Both the position numbers and the translations under genes were made by a program. Source: Pseudoduganella violaceinigra DSM 15887 (GTDB lineage Bacteria > Pseudomonadota > Gammaproteobacteria > Burkholderiales > Burkholderiaceae_D). From it: a stretch of 64,000 nt of DNA. The notes under the pieces are model-generated. The model had not been told where the DNA came from. It did no database searches and saw only the letters and a program-made list of their open reading frames with translations. Position 1 is the stretch's first letter. Each line of letters opens with the position of its first letter. This document shows, one piece after another, positions 49,490-57,765 of the stretch. The stretch is from the NCBI RefSeq assembly GCF_000425385.1, contig NZ_KE384357.1, forward strand, positions 483,182-547,181, in the 5' to 3' direction.

Positions 49490-50110
49490 TCAAGCAGCGG
49501 CGTTCAGCGACAGCATCCGCTCCACATAGCGCGCGATCAGGTCGATCTCGAGATTGACCTTCGAGCCCGCTTTCAGGTGCTTCAGCGTGGTGACCTGAAT
49601 GGTGTGTGGGATCAGGTTGATCGAGAACTCGCAGCCGCTAGGCGTATCGTTGACGCGGTTGACGGTCAGCGACACGCCATTCACGACCACCGAACCCTTG
49701 TAGGCCAGGTATTTCGCCAGCTCGCGCGGTGCTTCGATCACCAGCTCGTGGGACTCGCCCACCGGCTCGAATTTACGCACCACGCCCAGGCCGTCAACGT
49801 GGCCGGAAACCAGGTGGCCGCCCAGGCGTTCGGCCAGGGTCAGCGCTTTTTCCAGATTCACTTCCGTGGTGGTGTCCAGGCCGACGGTCTTGTTCAGGCT
49901 TTCGCGCGAAACGTCGACGGTGAAGCCCGTGGCGGTTTTCTCGACCACCGTCATGCAGGCGCCGTTCAGTGCGATCGAGTCGCCCAGGCCGACGTCGGCC
50001 ATCGGCAAGCCGCCGGCGTCCACGTCCAGGCGCACGCCTGCGTCAGCGCCACCTTCCAGCGGGGTTACGGTGTTGATTTTGCCGACAGCGGCGACGATTC
50101 CAGTAAACAT
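49490..50110 (-). CDS. ribE: riboflavin synthase alpha chain
   Basis: 206 residues built of two repeated lumazine-binding barrels, each beginning with the MFTGIV / LSGHVDGLG type pattern (MFTGIVAAVGKINTV; GGHLVSGHVDGLGVV). The internal duplication and length identify riboflavin synthase, which dismutates two lumazines into riboflavin. It starts 8 bp after ribD on the same strand, so the two are co-transcribed. Confidence 0.96.
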   Translation of the reverse strand: MFTGIVAAVGKINTVTPLEGGADAGVRLDVDAGGLPMADVGLGDSIALNGACMTVVEKTATGFTVDVSRESLNKTVGLDTTTEVNLEKALTLAERLGGHLVSGHVDGLGVVRKFEPVGESHELVIEAPRELAKYLAYKGSVVVNGVSLTVNRVNDTPSGCEFSINLIPHTIQVTTLKHLKAGSKVNLEIDLIARYVERMLSLNAAA

Positions 50111-50118
50111 AGTGGTCT

Positions 50119-51216
50119 TTAATGAGTGTTGAATCGGGCAAGGATACGCAAATCGGCGCCGACTTGCTTCACCTCGTGAAATTTCAGACTGTGCTTTCCG
50201 CTCAGCTCGGTCAGCGCCGGCAAGGCGAACATGCCTTGCGCATCGCCCAGCAGGGTTGGCGCCAGGTAGAGCAGCAGCTCATCCACGCAGCCTTCGCGGA
50301 TCATGGAGCCATTCAGCTTGCCGCCGGCCTCCACATGCAGTTCGTTGATCTGGCGGCGCCCCAGCTCGCGCATCAGTTCTGGCAGGTCGACCTTGCCGTG
50401 GGCATTGGGCAAGACGATGATTTCGGCGCCCTTGTCGCGCAAGGCGGCTTCCTTTTCCGGATGATGGGCGGCGGCGATGATCCAGGTGCCCCCCCCTTCC
50501 AGCACGCGCGCCTGCGGGCTGATGTCCAGCTTGCTGTCGACCACGATGCGGCGCGGCTGGCGCGGCGTTTCGACGGCGCGCACATTCAGCTGCGGGTCGT
50601 CGGCCTTGACCGTGCCGATGCCGGTCAGGATGGCGCAGGCGCGGGCACGCCAGGCGTGGCCGTCGGCGCGCGCTTCCGGGCCGGTGATCCACTGGCTCTG
50701 GCCATTGTGCAGGGCTGTCATACCATCCAGGCTGGCGGCGGTCTTCATGCGCACCCACGGCAGGCTGCGGCGCATGCGGTGGAAGAAGCCGATGTTCATC
50801 TCATAGGCTTGCTCGGCCAGCAGGCCGCTGGCGACCTCGATGCCGGCGGCGGACAGGCGCGCCATGCCATTGCCGGCGACCAGCGGATTCGGGTCTTCCA
50901 TCGCCGCGACCACCCGGCCCAGTCCTTCGCGCACCAGGGCGTCGGCGCAAGGCGGGGTGCGGCCATGGTGGCTGCAAGGCTCCAGCGTGACGTAGGCGGT
51001 GGCACCGCGCACGTCGTGGCCGCGGCGCTTGGCGTCTTTCAGGGCCTGCACTTCGGCATGATCCTGGCCTGGGGCTTGCGTCACGCCTTCGCCGATCACC
51101 ACACCATCGCGCACAATCACGCAGCCGATGCGTGGATTCGGGGAAGTGGTGAACAGGCCTTTTTCCGCCCATTGCAAGGCCAGCTGCATGCCTTCGAGAT
51201 CGCTGTTGATGTTCAT
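50119..51216 (-). CDS. ribD: bifunctional deaminase/reductase RibD
   Basis: 365 residues. The N-terminal deaminase has the zinc motif HAEVQAL and the PCSHHGRTPPC signature (about 75-85); the C-terminal reductase has VRMKTAASLDGMTA, TGIGTVKADDPQLNVR and LHVEAGGKLNGSMI. It carries out two successive steps from the GTP-derived pyrimidine. The start MNINSDLEGMQLALQWAEKG at 51216 overlaps the stop of the FimT-like gene by 4 bp, tying the riboflavin genes to the upstream pilin cluster. Confidence 0.96.
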   Translation of the reverse strand: MNINSDLEGMQLALQWAEKGLFTTSPNPRIGCVIVRDGVVIGEGVTQAPGQDHAEVQALKDAKRRGHDVRGATAYVTLEPCSHHGRTPPCADALVREGLGRVVAAMEDPNPLVAGNGMARLSAAGIEVASGLLAEQAYEMNIGFFHRMRRSLPWVRMKTAASLDGMTALHNGQSQWITGPEARADGHAWRARACAILTGIGTVKADDPQLNVRAVETPRQPRRIVVDSKLDISPQARVLEGGGTWIIAAAHHPEKEAALRDKGAEIIVLPNAHGKVDLPELMRELGRRQINELHVEAGGKLNGSMIREGCVDELLLYLAPTLLGDAQGMFALPALTELSGKHSLKFHEVKQVGADLRILARFNTH

Positions 51217-51824
51217 ATGCTTGCGCAGGTTGCCGGTTCCAGGGCCGGGTCGCATAGCCGCGCCCTGCCCTGCATATTGATCTTGATATTGCGCTGCTCG
51301 CCGGCCAGTTCAAGGGTAATGGTGCCAAAGTTGGCGGCATTCGGATGGCCGGCCCGGCAGCTGCGTCCTGCTACATTATATGCGACGTAAAACGGTGCCG
51401 TGGTGTCGGTGAAACTGGCCCTGACAGCCAGGCGCCCGGGGGGCGGCATATGCCTGGCCAGCACCTGCTCGCTCTCATCGGCACTGCGGTTGGCGTTGCT
51501 GTCGACGACAATCAGCCAGCCTCGCTGCAGATCGCCGTCCTTGGCCAGCAGCGTGACAACCCGGCGCTGGGAAATCGCCTGGACGCGGGTCTCATTGATC
51601 GCCGCCAGCAGGTCGGCGGAGGCGGCGCGCAGCTGGCGCCCGGTCAGTTCGCGGCTCATGTCAGGCAGCGCGGAGGCGAACAGGATGGACAGGATGGCGA
51701 GGGCGATCAACAGCTCCAGCAGCGTGAAGGCGGGCCGGCGCGTCGCCGCGCTTAACGCCAGCAGTTTTGCGCCGGGCCGGTGGCGAGGTGGAGACCGCTG
51801 CTGGTGAGAATGAGGCGTTCGCAT
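51213..51824 (-). CDS. GspH/FimT-family pseudopilin
   Basis: 203 residues. The prepilin signature FTLLELLIALAILSILFASALPDM begins at about residue 33, with phenylalanine and glutamate at +1 and +5, but the usual glycine before the cleavage site is alanine (RRPAFTLLE). The 32-residue leader is long. The ATG at 51824 has AAGGA upstream and overlaps the PilE-like gene by 73 bp; no later start with a ribosome site is seen. FimT-type proteins are minor pilins that prime pilus assembly and can bind DNA. Its end overlaps ribD by 4 bp. Confidence 0.82.
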   Translation of the reverse strand: MRTPHSHQQRSPPRHRPGAKLLALSAATRRPAFTLLELLIALAILSILFASALPDMSRELTGRQLRAASADLLAAINETRVQAISQRRVVTLLAKDGDLQRGWLIVVDSNANRSADESEQVLARHMPPPGRLAVRASFTDTTAPFYVAYNVAGRSCRAGHPNAANFGTITLELAGEQRNIKINMQGRARLCDPALEPATCASI

Positions 51825-52207
51825 TGCGGATCCTTGAAGCTGCTGTCGACATTGAGCGTGCCGGGAGTGGCGACAAGCTGGATGCAGTCGCGGATTTCCT
51901 GGCCATCGCAGGCCTTGCCCTCCAGCTCGTACGCACTGGAATGCGCCGCCCTGCCAGACCACCAGCGGAACTCGCCGGCCGCGGCAGCCAGATTGTTGGC
52001 CGAAAAGGCGACGTAGCTGTTGAAGCGCGTGAAATGGCGCTCCTGTTGCTGCATCAACTCCTGCAGGGTGGCCTGCGCCTCGCTGCGGCGCAGGCGCACC
52101 ACGGCCCCGCTCCAGACCGGGACAGCGACCGCTGCCAGCGCCGCCGCGATGGCAATGGCCACCAGCACGCCCAAGAGGCTCTCACCCCGGCAACCGCGCC
52201 GTCTCAT
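51752..52207 (-). CDS. PilE-like minor pilin with degenerate prepilin signature
   Basis: 151 residues. The hydrophobic N-terminal helix GVLVAIAIAAALAAVAVPVW and the pilin-like body with a C-terminal cysteine pair (DPQCER...QNCW) identify a type IV pilin-like protein. The processing region reads CRGESLLGVLV: the residue after glycine is glutamate instead of phenylalanine, and +5 is not glutamate, so cleavage and assembly may differ. Its start overlaps the PilX-like gene stop by 4 bp. It is part of the minor pilin cluster. Confidence 0.75.
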   Translation of the reverse strand: MRRRGCRGESLLGVLVAIAIAAALAAVAVPVWSGAVVRLRRSEAQATLQELMQQQERHFTRFNSYVAFSANNLAAAAGEFRWWSGRAAHSSAYELEGKACDGQEIRDCIQLVATPGTLNVDSSFKDPQCERLILTSSGLHLATGPAQNCWR

Positions 52208-52770
52208 GGCGCACCCTCGCCGCCTGCGGCTTTGTGCAGCGCCTGCCAGTCCATGATTTCGCGCCAGCTGTAACGGCGAACGGGCGTCGCCGGCACATAA
52301 CTGGCTTGCAGCACAGTCTCCGCGCCCGGTCGCGGCCCGAATCCCAGCACGGTGACGCGGTAGTAATGCGCGGGCGGTGCGCCGGCGGGCGTGTAGGCGA
52401 CACGCTCCACAAGGTAGCGCGGCCGCCGGAATGGCAAGGCGCCCTGTCCCGCATCCATCCGCGCGCCGGTGAGCGCCCCATATTCCGTTCCGCCGCTGCC
52501 GGCGAGATCGACCACCTGCCAGGCTGGCGCTGTGCCGTTCGGCTCCGGGGATAGGACGTCGAGCGGCTGGCCCAGGCCAGCATTGATATCGCGTTCTGCA
52601 TCCATCAGTGCATCCTCCGCAGCCTGGAAGGCAATCAGGCGGTCCCGCTCTGCCCGGGCGGCCTTCTCGCCCAGCATTGCCATCTGCGCCGCCGATGCGC
52701 CAATCGTCAGCGCCGTCAACAGCAGCAGCATCGTGACGGGAAGCGTGATGCCGCGCTGGTAAGCGTGCAT
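52204..52770 (-). CDS. PilX-like minor pilin
   Basis: 188 residues. N-terminal QRGITLPVTMLLLLTALTIGASAAQMAMLGEKAARAERDRLIAFQAAEDALMDAE matches the PilX_N type (no canonical FTLIE but a long helix followed by AFQAAEDAL). PilX primes pilus fibre formation with PilV, PilW and PilY1. It sits between PilW-like (11 bp upstream) and PilE-like (4-bp overlap) genes on the same strand. Confidence 0.8.
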   Translation of the reverse strand: MHAYQRGITLPVTMLLLLTALTIGASAAQMAMLGEKAARAERDRLIAFQAAEDALMDAERDINAGLGQPLDVLSPEPNGTAPAWQVVDLAGSGGTEYGALTGARMDAGQGALPFRRPRYLVERVAYTPAGAPPAHYYRVTVLGFGPRPGAETVLQASYVPATPVRRYSWREIMDWQALHKAAGGEGAP

Positions 52771-52781
52771 GGCAGCCGTCC

Positions 52782-53651
52782 CTACAGGTTTCTCAACGCA
52801 ACGGTCGCGGCGAACATGCGGCGTGCACGTCGCTGCATGGCCGCCGGCAGGCTGACTTCGTCGATGCGGGCGGCGGGGTCGGCGCCCGGCAGCAATCTGT
52901 AGCTTCCCAACAGGCTACCGGGGCGCGATGCGCGCTCCCCGTGCAACAGCAGCGCGACGCGAACCGAGACCACGCGGCGCCAGCTAGGCCGCATCGCTTT
53001 CTCGGCGGCGGGTAGAGCCGCGTCGCGGGCGTCGATATCGCTGGCGGTGAGGTAGAGATTGGGGATGTTGTCGCGCGGCGTATCGGTGTCGATGCCGTAG
53101 ACGACATGAAACGCATCGACGCCGCGGATCACTGCGTCGGAGCCCCAGGCATGAGCGCCTTTGTACTTGCACCGCAGCTCGGCCACGCCATCACTGGCTT
53201 GCGCCAGGTAGAAGATACTCCATGCCCATTCACCGGCGGCACTGGGAAAGCCCGCGCAATTGAGCATGGCGCCACCGCCTTCGGCACCCGCGATCGCCGT
53301 TGGCGCGTAGCGAATGGCCAGCGCGTCGCTGCGATTAATTGCGGGCAAAGGCACGCCGAGACCGTCAGCGTCTGTCGCCACACCGGCGTTATCGCGCCCC
53401 TCCAGGGCCAGCGGCGCAACACCCGCGGCTGCAGCGCCCGGTTCGCCGGGATAGCCGGCCTGGCGCAATGCCTGCGTAATGATCGCCATTGCGAAGCGGC
53501 CGCTGTCATCGAGGCGGGTATTGGCGCCGTTGTGCAGGAAGTCGCCGTTCGACACGTGCAGGAGCGAGGCCGCGGCCAAGGCGACGAGCAGGCTGAGCGC
53601 CATGGCAACCAGCACCTCGGCAAGCGCCAATCCTCGCTGGCGCGCGCTCAA
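52782..53651 (-). CDS. PilW-like minor pilin
   Basis: 289 residues. The prepilin-type start QRGLALAEVLVAMALSLLVALAAASLLHV keeps the glycine before the cleavage site; the body contains RLDDSGRFAMAIITQALRQAGYPG, a hallmark of PilW proteins, and VVSVRVALLLHGER near the end. Start overlaps the PilV-like stop by 4 bp, so translation is coupled. It functions in type IV pilus priming complexes. Confidence 0.85.
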   Translation of the reverse strand: MSARQRGLALAEVLVAMALSLLVALAAASLLHVSNGDFLHNGANTRLDDSGRFAMAIITQALRQAGYPGEPGAAAAGVAPLALEGRDNAGVATDADGLGVPLPAINRSDALAIRYAPTAIAGAEGGGAMLNCAGFPSAAGEWAWSIFYLAQASDGVAELRCKYKGAHAWGSDAVIRGVDAFHVVYGIDTDTPRDNIPNLYLTASDIDARDAALPAAEKAMRPSWRRVVSVRVALLLHGERASRPGSLLGSYRLLPGADPAARIDEVSLPAAMQRRARRMFAATVALRNL

Positions 53652-54193
53652 GGTACGCCTCCAGCGAGCGGCAGCGCCACTGGCAGCGCGATGCCGGGCA
53701 TGGCCGTCGACGCATCACTGGCGCCGCCGGGAGTGCGGCTTCGCCAGCCGATCTTGATGACGAGCGGCGCCGCAGCGTCGCCGGAGCAAGGCCAGTGTAG
53801 TTGCCCATCCGCGGCGAGCGCGGCGTCGCGGCAAACCCGCGCACGGGCCGAAGGCAGCGAGGCCGCAAGCTGCCGCCGGAATTCATCCAGCTGGTACCGA
53901 ACCAGAGCCGCAGCATCGCAGGGTGTGGCAGCGCAGGCCGGGGCGCCGGACAACGCCCCGGCTTGCGTGGCGTCGAACGCAAACCCCAGGTAAGCGGAAG
54001 ACTGCGCGGCGTTGGCGCGGATATGGTCAGCGAGTGTGGCGGCGGCCTGCAGGGCTTCGCTCAGCAGGGCCGATTCCTGTCGCGTGCGCATGGCATGTGC
54101 CTGCATCGCCAGCGCGCCCACCAGCCCAACGGCCAGCAGCAACACGGCAACCAGCACTTCCACCATTGTAAATCCCATCGCCGCACGACGCAT
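53648..54193 (-). CDS. PilV-like minor pilin
   Basis: 181 residues with a short leader and canonical prepilin motif MGFTMVEVLVAVLLLAVGLVGALAMQAHAM, typical of PilV, followed by RTRQESALLSEALQAAATLADHIRAN. It is the first gene of the pilV-pilW-pilX-pilE-fimT series. About 60 bp separate it from nrdR upstream. No PilY1 adhesin gene, normally part of such clusters, is present. Confidence 0.88.
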   Translation of the reverse strand: MRRAAMGFTMVEVLVAVLLLAVGLVGALAMQAHAMRTRQESALLSEALQAAATLADHIRANAAQSSAYLGFAFDATQAGALSGAPACAATPCDAAALVRYQLDEFRRQLAASLPSARARVCRDAALAADGQLHWPCSGDAAAPLVIKIGWRSRTPGGASDASTAMPGIALPVALPLAGGVP

Positions 54194-54253
54194 GGCGCAG
54201 CCCTCCCCTGCTGTTCAAGTTAGACAGCAGCGGGACGGCGGGTTTGAGAAATA

Positions 54254-54727
54254 TCAAGCCTTGGGTTTGAGCTCTTGACCGTCACCAACTGCTTCGATCG
54301 CGTCCTGGAATTCAGCCAGGTCTTCGAAGTTCTTGTAGACGGAAGCAAAGCGGATATACGCCACTTTGTCGAGGCGCTTGAGCTCCTGCATGACAAGCTC
54401 GCCGACGAAGCCGGAATCGACTTCGCGCTGGCCGCTGGTCAGCAGCTTTTCTTCGATGGAGGACACCGCCTTGTCGACGGCCTCGGCAGCTACAGGGCGC
54501 TTGCGCAAGGCCAGCATCAGGCTGGCGCGCAGCTTGTCGGCAGAATACTCGGTGCGGCTGCCGTTTTTCTTGACCACATACGGCATGGTCAACTCAATCC
54601 GCTCCCAAGTCGTGAAACGCTTGTCGCAGTTCACGCAGCGCCGGCGCCGCTTGATGGCGTCCCCTTCCTCCGACACGCGGGTGTCGAGGACCTGGATATC
54701 ATCGTGCTGGCAAAACGGGCATTTCAT
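54254..54727 (-). CDS. nrdR: transcriptional repressor NrdR
   Basis: 157 residues. The N-terminal zinc ribbon (MKCPFCQHDD...RRRCVNCDKRFTTWER) and the ATP-cone (VVKKNGSRTEYSADKLRASLMLALRKRPV) are complete. NrdR senses ATP/dATP and represses ribonucleotide reductase genes. It follows glyA on the same strand, separated by a terminator, as in many proteobacteria. Confidence 0.97.
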   Translation of the reverse strand: MKCPFCQHDDIQVLDTRVSEEGDAIKRRRRCVNCDKRFTTWERIELTMPYVVKKNGSRTEYSADKLRASLMLALRKRPVAAEAVDKAVSSIEEKLLTSGQREVDSGFVGELVMQELKRLDKVAYIRFASVYKNFEDLAEFQDAIEAVGDGQELKPKA

Positions 54728-54754
54728 GGATTGATGGACTCTTCTTATTGAATG

Positions 54755-54782
54755 AAAAAACGCCGGACCTTTCGATCCGGCG
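54755..54782 (-). terminator. intrinsic terminator of glyA
   Basis: On the minus strand CGCCGGA pairs with TCCGGCG around an 8-base loop and runs into six T residues. Confidence 0.9.
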
Positions 54783-54805
54783 CCTCGATAGTACCAACCG
54801 CGTGC

Positions 54806-56050
54806 TTAGGCGTAAACAGGGAATTTGTCTGCCAGCACTTTGACCGCGGCTTTCACGCGCTCGATGGTTGCCGCGTCGTGCGGGTTATCCAGCACGTCGG
54901 CGATCAGGTTGCCCACTTCTTCCGCCTCGGCTTCCCTGAAACCGCGGGTGGTGAAGGCTGGCGAACCCAAGCGGATGCCGGAAGTCACGAAAGGCTTCTG
55001 CGGGTCGTTCGGGATACCGTTCTTGTTGCAGGTCATGTGCGCCTGGCCCAGGATCGCTTCGGCTTCCTTGCCGGTCAGGTTCTTGGCGCGCAGGTCGACC
55101 AGGAACACGTGCGACTCGGTACCGCCGGAGACGATGCGCAGGCCGCGCTTGATCAGGGTCTTGGCCAGCACGTCGGCGTTCTTCACGACCTGTTCCTGGT
55201 AAGCCTTGAACTCAGGCGACAGCGCTTCCTTGAAGGCGACGGCCTTGCCGGCGATCACGTGCATCAGCGGACCGCCCTGGATGCCAGGGAAGATCGAGGA
55301 ATTGATGATCTTCTCGTGCTCAGCCTTCATCAAGATGATGCCGCCGCGCGGACCGCGCAGGGACTTGTGGGTGGTCGAGGTCACGAAGTCGGCGTGCGGC
55401 ACCGGGTTCGGGTACAGGCCGGCGGCGATCAGGCCGGCGTAGTGGGCCATGTCAACCATGAAGTAAGCACCGACAGCCTTGGCAACCTTGGCGAAGCGCT
55501 CGAAATCGATCTTCTTGGAGAAAGCCGAAGCGCCGGCGATGATCAGCTTAGGCTTGTGTTCCTTGGCCAGGGCTTCCATCGCGTCGTAATCGATGTCCTC
55601 TTCCGCGGTCAGGCCGTAGGACACCACATTGAACCACTTGCCGGACATGTTCAGCGCCATACCGTGGGTCAGGTGGCCGCCTTCGGCCAGCGACATACCC
55701 ATGATGGTATCGCCCGGCTTCAGGACCGCGAAGAACACACCCTGGTTAGCCTGCGAGCCGGAGTTCGGCTGCACGTTGGCCGCTTCGGCGCCGAACAGCT
55801 GCTTCACGCGGTCGATCGCCAGTTGCTCGACGACGTCCACGTACTCGCAGCCGCCGTAGTAGCGCTTGCCTGGGTAGCCTTCGGCGTATTTATTGGTCAG
55901 CTGGGAGCCCTGGGCTTCCATCACGGCTGGCGAAGTGTAGTTTTCCGAGGCGATCAGCTCAATGTGGTCGTGCTGGCGCTTGTTCTCGTTCTGGATGGCG
56001 GCAAACAGCTCCGCGTCGACGTTGGCGAGGGTGTGATCTTTTGCGAACAT
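54806..56050 (-). CDS. glyA: serine hydroxymethyltransferase
   Basis: 414 residues, full length. Motifs: HIELIASENYTSPAVMEAQGS, YGGCEYVDVVEQLAIDR, and the PLP-lysine site VTSTTHKSLRGPRGG (about Lys226). It interconverts serine and glycine with tetrahydrofolate. Start MFAKDHTLANVDAELFAAI at 56050; transcription comes from the region upstream of 56050, which also separates it from the palindromic element at 56309. Confidence 0.98.
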   Translation of the reverse strand: MFAKDHTLANVDAELFAAIQNENKRQHDHIELIASENYTSPAVMEAQGSQLTNKYAEGYPGKRYYGGCEYVDVVEQLAIDRVKQLFGAEAANVQPNSGSQANQGVFFAVLKPGDTIMGMSLAEGGHLTHGMALNMSGKWFNVVSYGLTAEEDIDYDAMEALAKEHKPKLIIAGASAFSKKIDFERFAKVAKAVGAYFMVDMAHYAGLIAAGLYPNPVPHADFVTSTTHKSLRGPRGGIILMKAEHEKIINSSIFPGIQGGPLMHVIAGKAVAFKEALSPEFKAYQEQVVKNADVLAKTLIKRGLRIVSGGTESHVFLVDLRAKNLTGKEAEAILGQAHMTCNKNGIPNDPQKPFVTSGIRLGSPAFTTRGFREAEAEEVGNLIADVLDNPHDAATIERVKAAVKVLADKFPVYA

Positions 56051-56308
56051 GAAATTACTCCAGTTTTTAAGGCAGATTGGATCGAATCGGGAGCCAAAAG
56101 TGACAGGGCAGCCGAATCGTGCATTCCATCGTGGCTGCCCAGGCGAACGGCTGTTTGAAATCTCACGTTCCCCGGTGGTTGCCCACCTCTCGCCGGCAGC
56201 GCAAGCGCCGGGCCGGTTTTTCGCCAGTTACGTGAGACCGTAATGGAGCCAAGATTGTATGTTAAGTATGAGTTAAGGGCAACGGTTGTGCCGCTTTCAC
56301 CTAGATTC

Positions 56309-56438
56309 GGGGTCAGGTCTGTCATTTGGACACGCAAGCAGCTTCTTTGACATTTCTCAATACGCGATTTCGGCTGTTTTCGCGTATTGAGAAAGCTCAA
56401 ACGTTAGCGCTACCTGTCCAAATGACAGACCTGACCCC
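56309..56438. repeat. 130-bp nested palindromic element
   Basis: Outer arms of 24 bp (56309-56332 and 56415-56438) are exact inverted copies, each reading from outside GGGGTCAGG, nine bases, TGGACA. Inside, a second exact inverted pair of 15 bp (TTTCTCAATACGCGA at 56353-56367, TCGCGTATTGAGAAA at 56380-56394) forms an inner hairpin. Tip sequences match the element at 46533-46597. It lies 46 bp before the SDR gene. Confidence 0.9.
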
Positions 56439-56483
56439 GGATTTCGGCATACAATCCCTCTCGTTAACATTGGGAGTTCGACC

Positions 56484-57227
56484 ATGATCGTGTTAGTTAC
56501 CGGCGCTACCGCTGGTTTTGGCGCCGCGATGGCGCGCGTTTTCGTCAACAACGGCCATCAGGTGATCGCCGCCGGCCGCCGTGCCGAACGCTTGCAAGCC
56601 TTGACCGCCGAACTTGGTCCGAACTTGCTGCCGGTTACACTCGATGTGACCGACAAGGACGCTATCCACTCCGCCCTGGCGACCCTGCCCGCTGGCTGGC
56701 AGGAAATCGACGTCCTGATTAATAACGCCGGCCTGGCCCTTGGCGTCAAAGGCGCCCAGGAGTCTTCGCTGGACGATTGGGAAACCATGATCGCCACCAA
56801 TTGCACCGGCCTGGTTACCATTACCCGCGCCGTCTTGCCTGGCATGGTGGAGCGCGGCCGCGGCACCATCATCAACCTCGGCTCCGTCGCCGGCGCTTAT
56901 CCTTACCCGGGCGGTAATGTTTACGGTGCCACCAAGGCTTTCGTCGAGCAGTTCACCTTGAACCTGCGTGCCGACTTGATCGGCACCGGCGTGCGCGCCA
57001 CCAATATCGCGCCCGGACTGTGCGGCGGCACCGAATTCTCCAACGTGCGCCTGAAGGATGATGCGGCTGCGGCCAAGGTCTACGAGGGCACCACCCCGCT
57101 GACCGCCGACGATATCGCGCACACGGCTTTCTGGATTGCAACATTGCCACAACACATCAATGTGAATTCAATAGAATTAATGCCGACGTGCCAAGGTTTC
57201 TCGCCATTTGCCATCAAACGCAGCTAA
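56484..57227 (+). CDS. ydfG: short-chain dehydrogenase, YdfG-like
   Basis: 247 residues. NAD(P)-binding TGATAGFGAAMARVF at about 6-20, NNAG (76-79), and the catalytic Ser-Tyr-Lys (GSVAGAYPYPGGNVYGATKAF). The C-terminus with NVNSIELMPTCQGFSPFAI matches E. coli YdfG, an NADP-dependent 3-hydroxy acid (serine/allothreonine) dehydrogenase that also reduces malonic semialdehyde. Monocistronic; its short leader abuts the nested palindromic element. Confidence 0.9.
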   Translation: MIVLVTGATAGFGAAMARVFVNNGHQVIAAGRRAERLQALTAELGPNLLPVTLDVTDKDAIHSALATLPAGWQEIDVLINNAGLALGVKGAQESSLDDWETMIATNCTGLVTITRAVLPGMVERGRGTIINLGSVAGAYPYPGGNVYGATKAFVEQFTLNLRADLIGTGVRATNIAPGLCGGTEFSNVRLKDDAAAAKVYEGTTPLTADDIAHTAFWIATLPQHINVNSIELMPTCQGFSPFAIKRS

Positions 57228-57348
57228 AATGCCGCCGCTCTGGTAAGGGAAAACCGTAAGCAATTGTTACTGGATTGTGCAATTTGCGACTGGGCCGTTT
57301 CATTTGACGTAAAATGTTGCCGATTCTCACTTAGTAGCTATTCTATCT

Positions 57349-57750
57349 ATGTCGTCTGAGTTCACCTGGGAAGTCCGCGTCTATTATGAGGACACGGACG
57401 CCGGCGGAATTGTCTATTACGCGAACTATTTGAAGTTCTTCGAGCGCGCGCGCACTGAATGGTTGCGCTCCCTCGGCGTTAACCAGGACATCCTGCTGCG
57501 CGATCACGACGCGATGTTTGTTGTCAAAAATGTCAGCGCGGACTACCAAGCGCCGGCACGACTGGACGATGTAATAAAATTGACGCTTCGTATTGCTAAA
57601 CTGGGCCGCGCTTCGATCCAGTTTGAACAGGAGGCGTGGTGCGGCGACCGCCTGCTGAATACTGCCCACGTGAAGGTTGGCTGCGTCGATTCAGCCCTGC
57701 GCCCACGCGCCGTGCCGGATGCCGTTGCGGCCCGCATGCGCGCACAATAA
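57349..57750 (+). CDS. ybgC: acyl-CoA thioesterase YbgC (Tol-Pal operon)
   Basis: 133 residues, hot-dog fold. VRVYYEDTDAGGIVYYANYLKFFERARTEWLR contains the catalytic aspartate (about Asp18) and family signature. It hydrolyses short-chain acyl-CoAs and is linked to phospholipid metabolism. It is the first gene of the Tol-Pal operon, with 15 bp to tolQ. Confidence 0.95.
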   Translation: MSSEFTWEVRVYYEDTDAGGIVYYANYLKFFERARTEWLRSLGVNQDILLRDHDAMFVVKNVSADYQAPARLDDVIKLTLRIAKLGRASIQFEQEAWCGDRLLNTAHVKVGCVDSALRPRAVPDAVAARMRAQ

Positions 57751-57765
57751 TTAGATTGAGAAACA

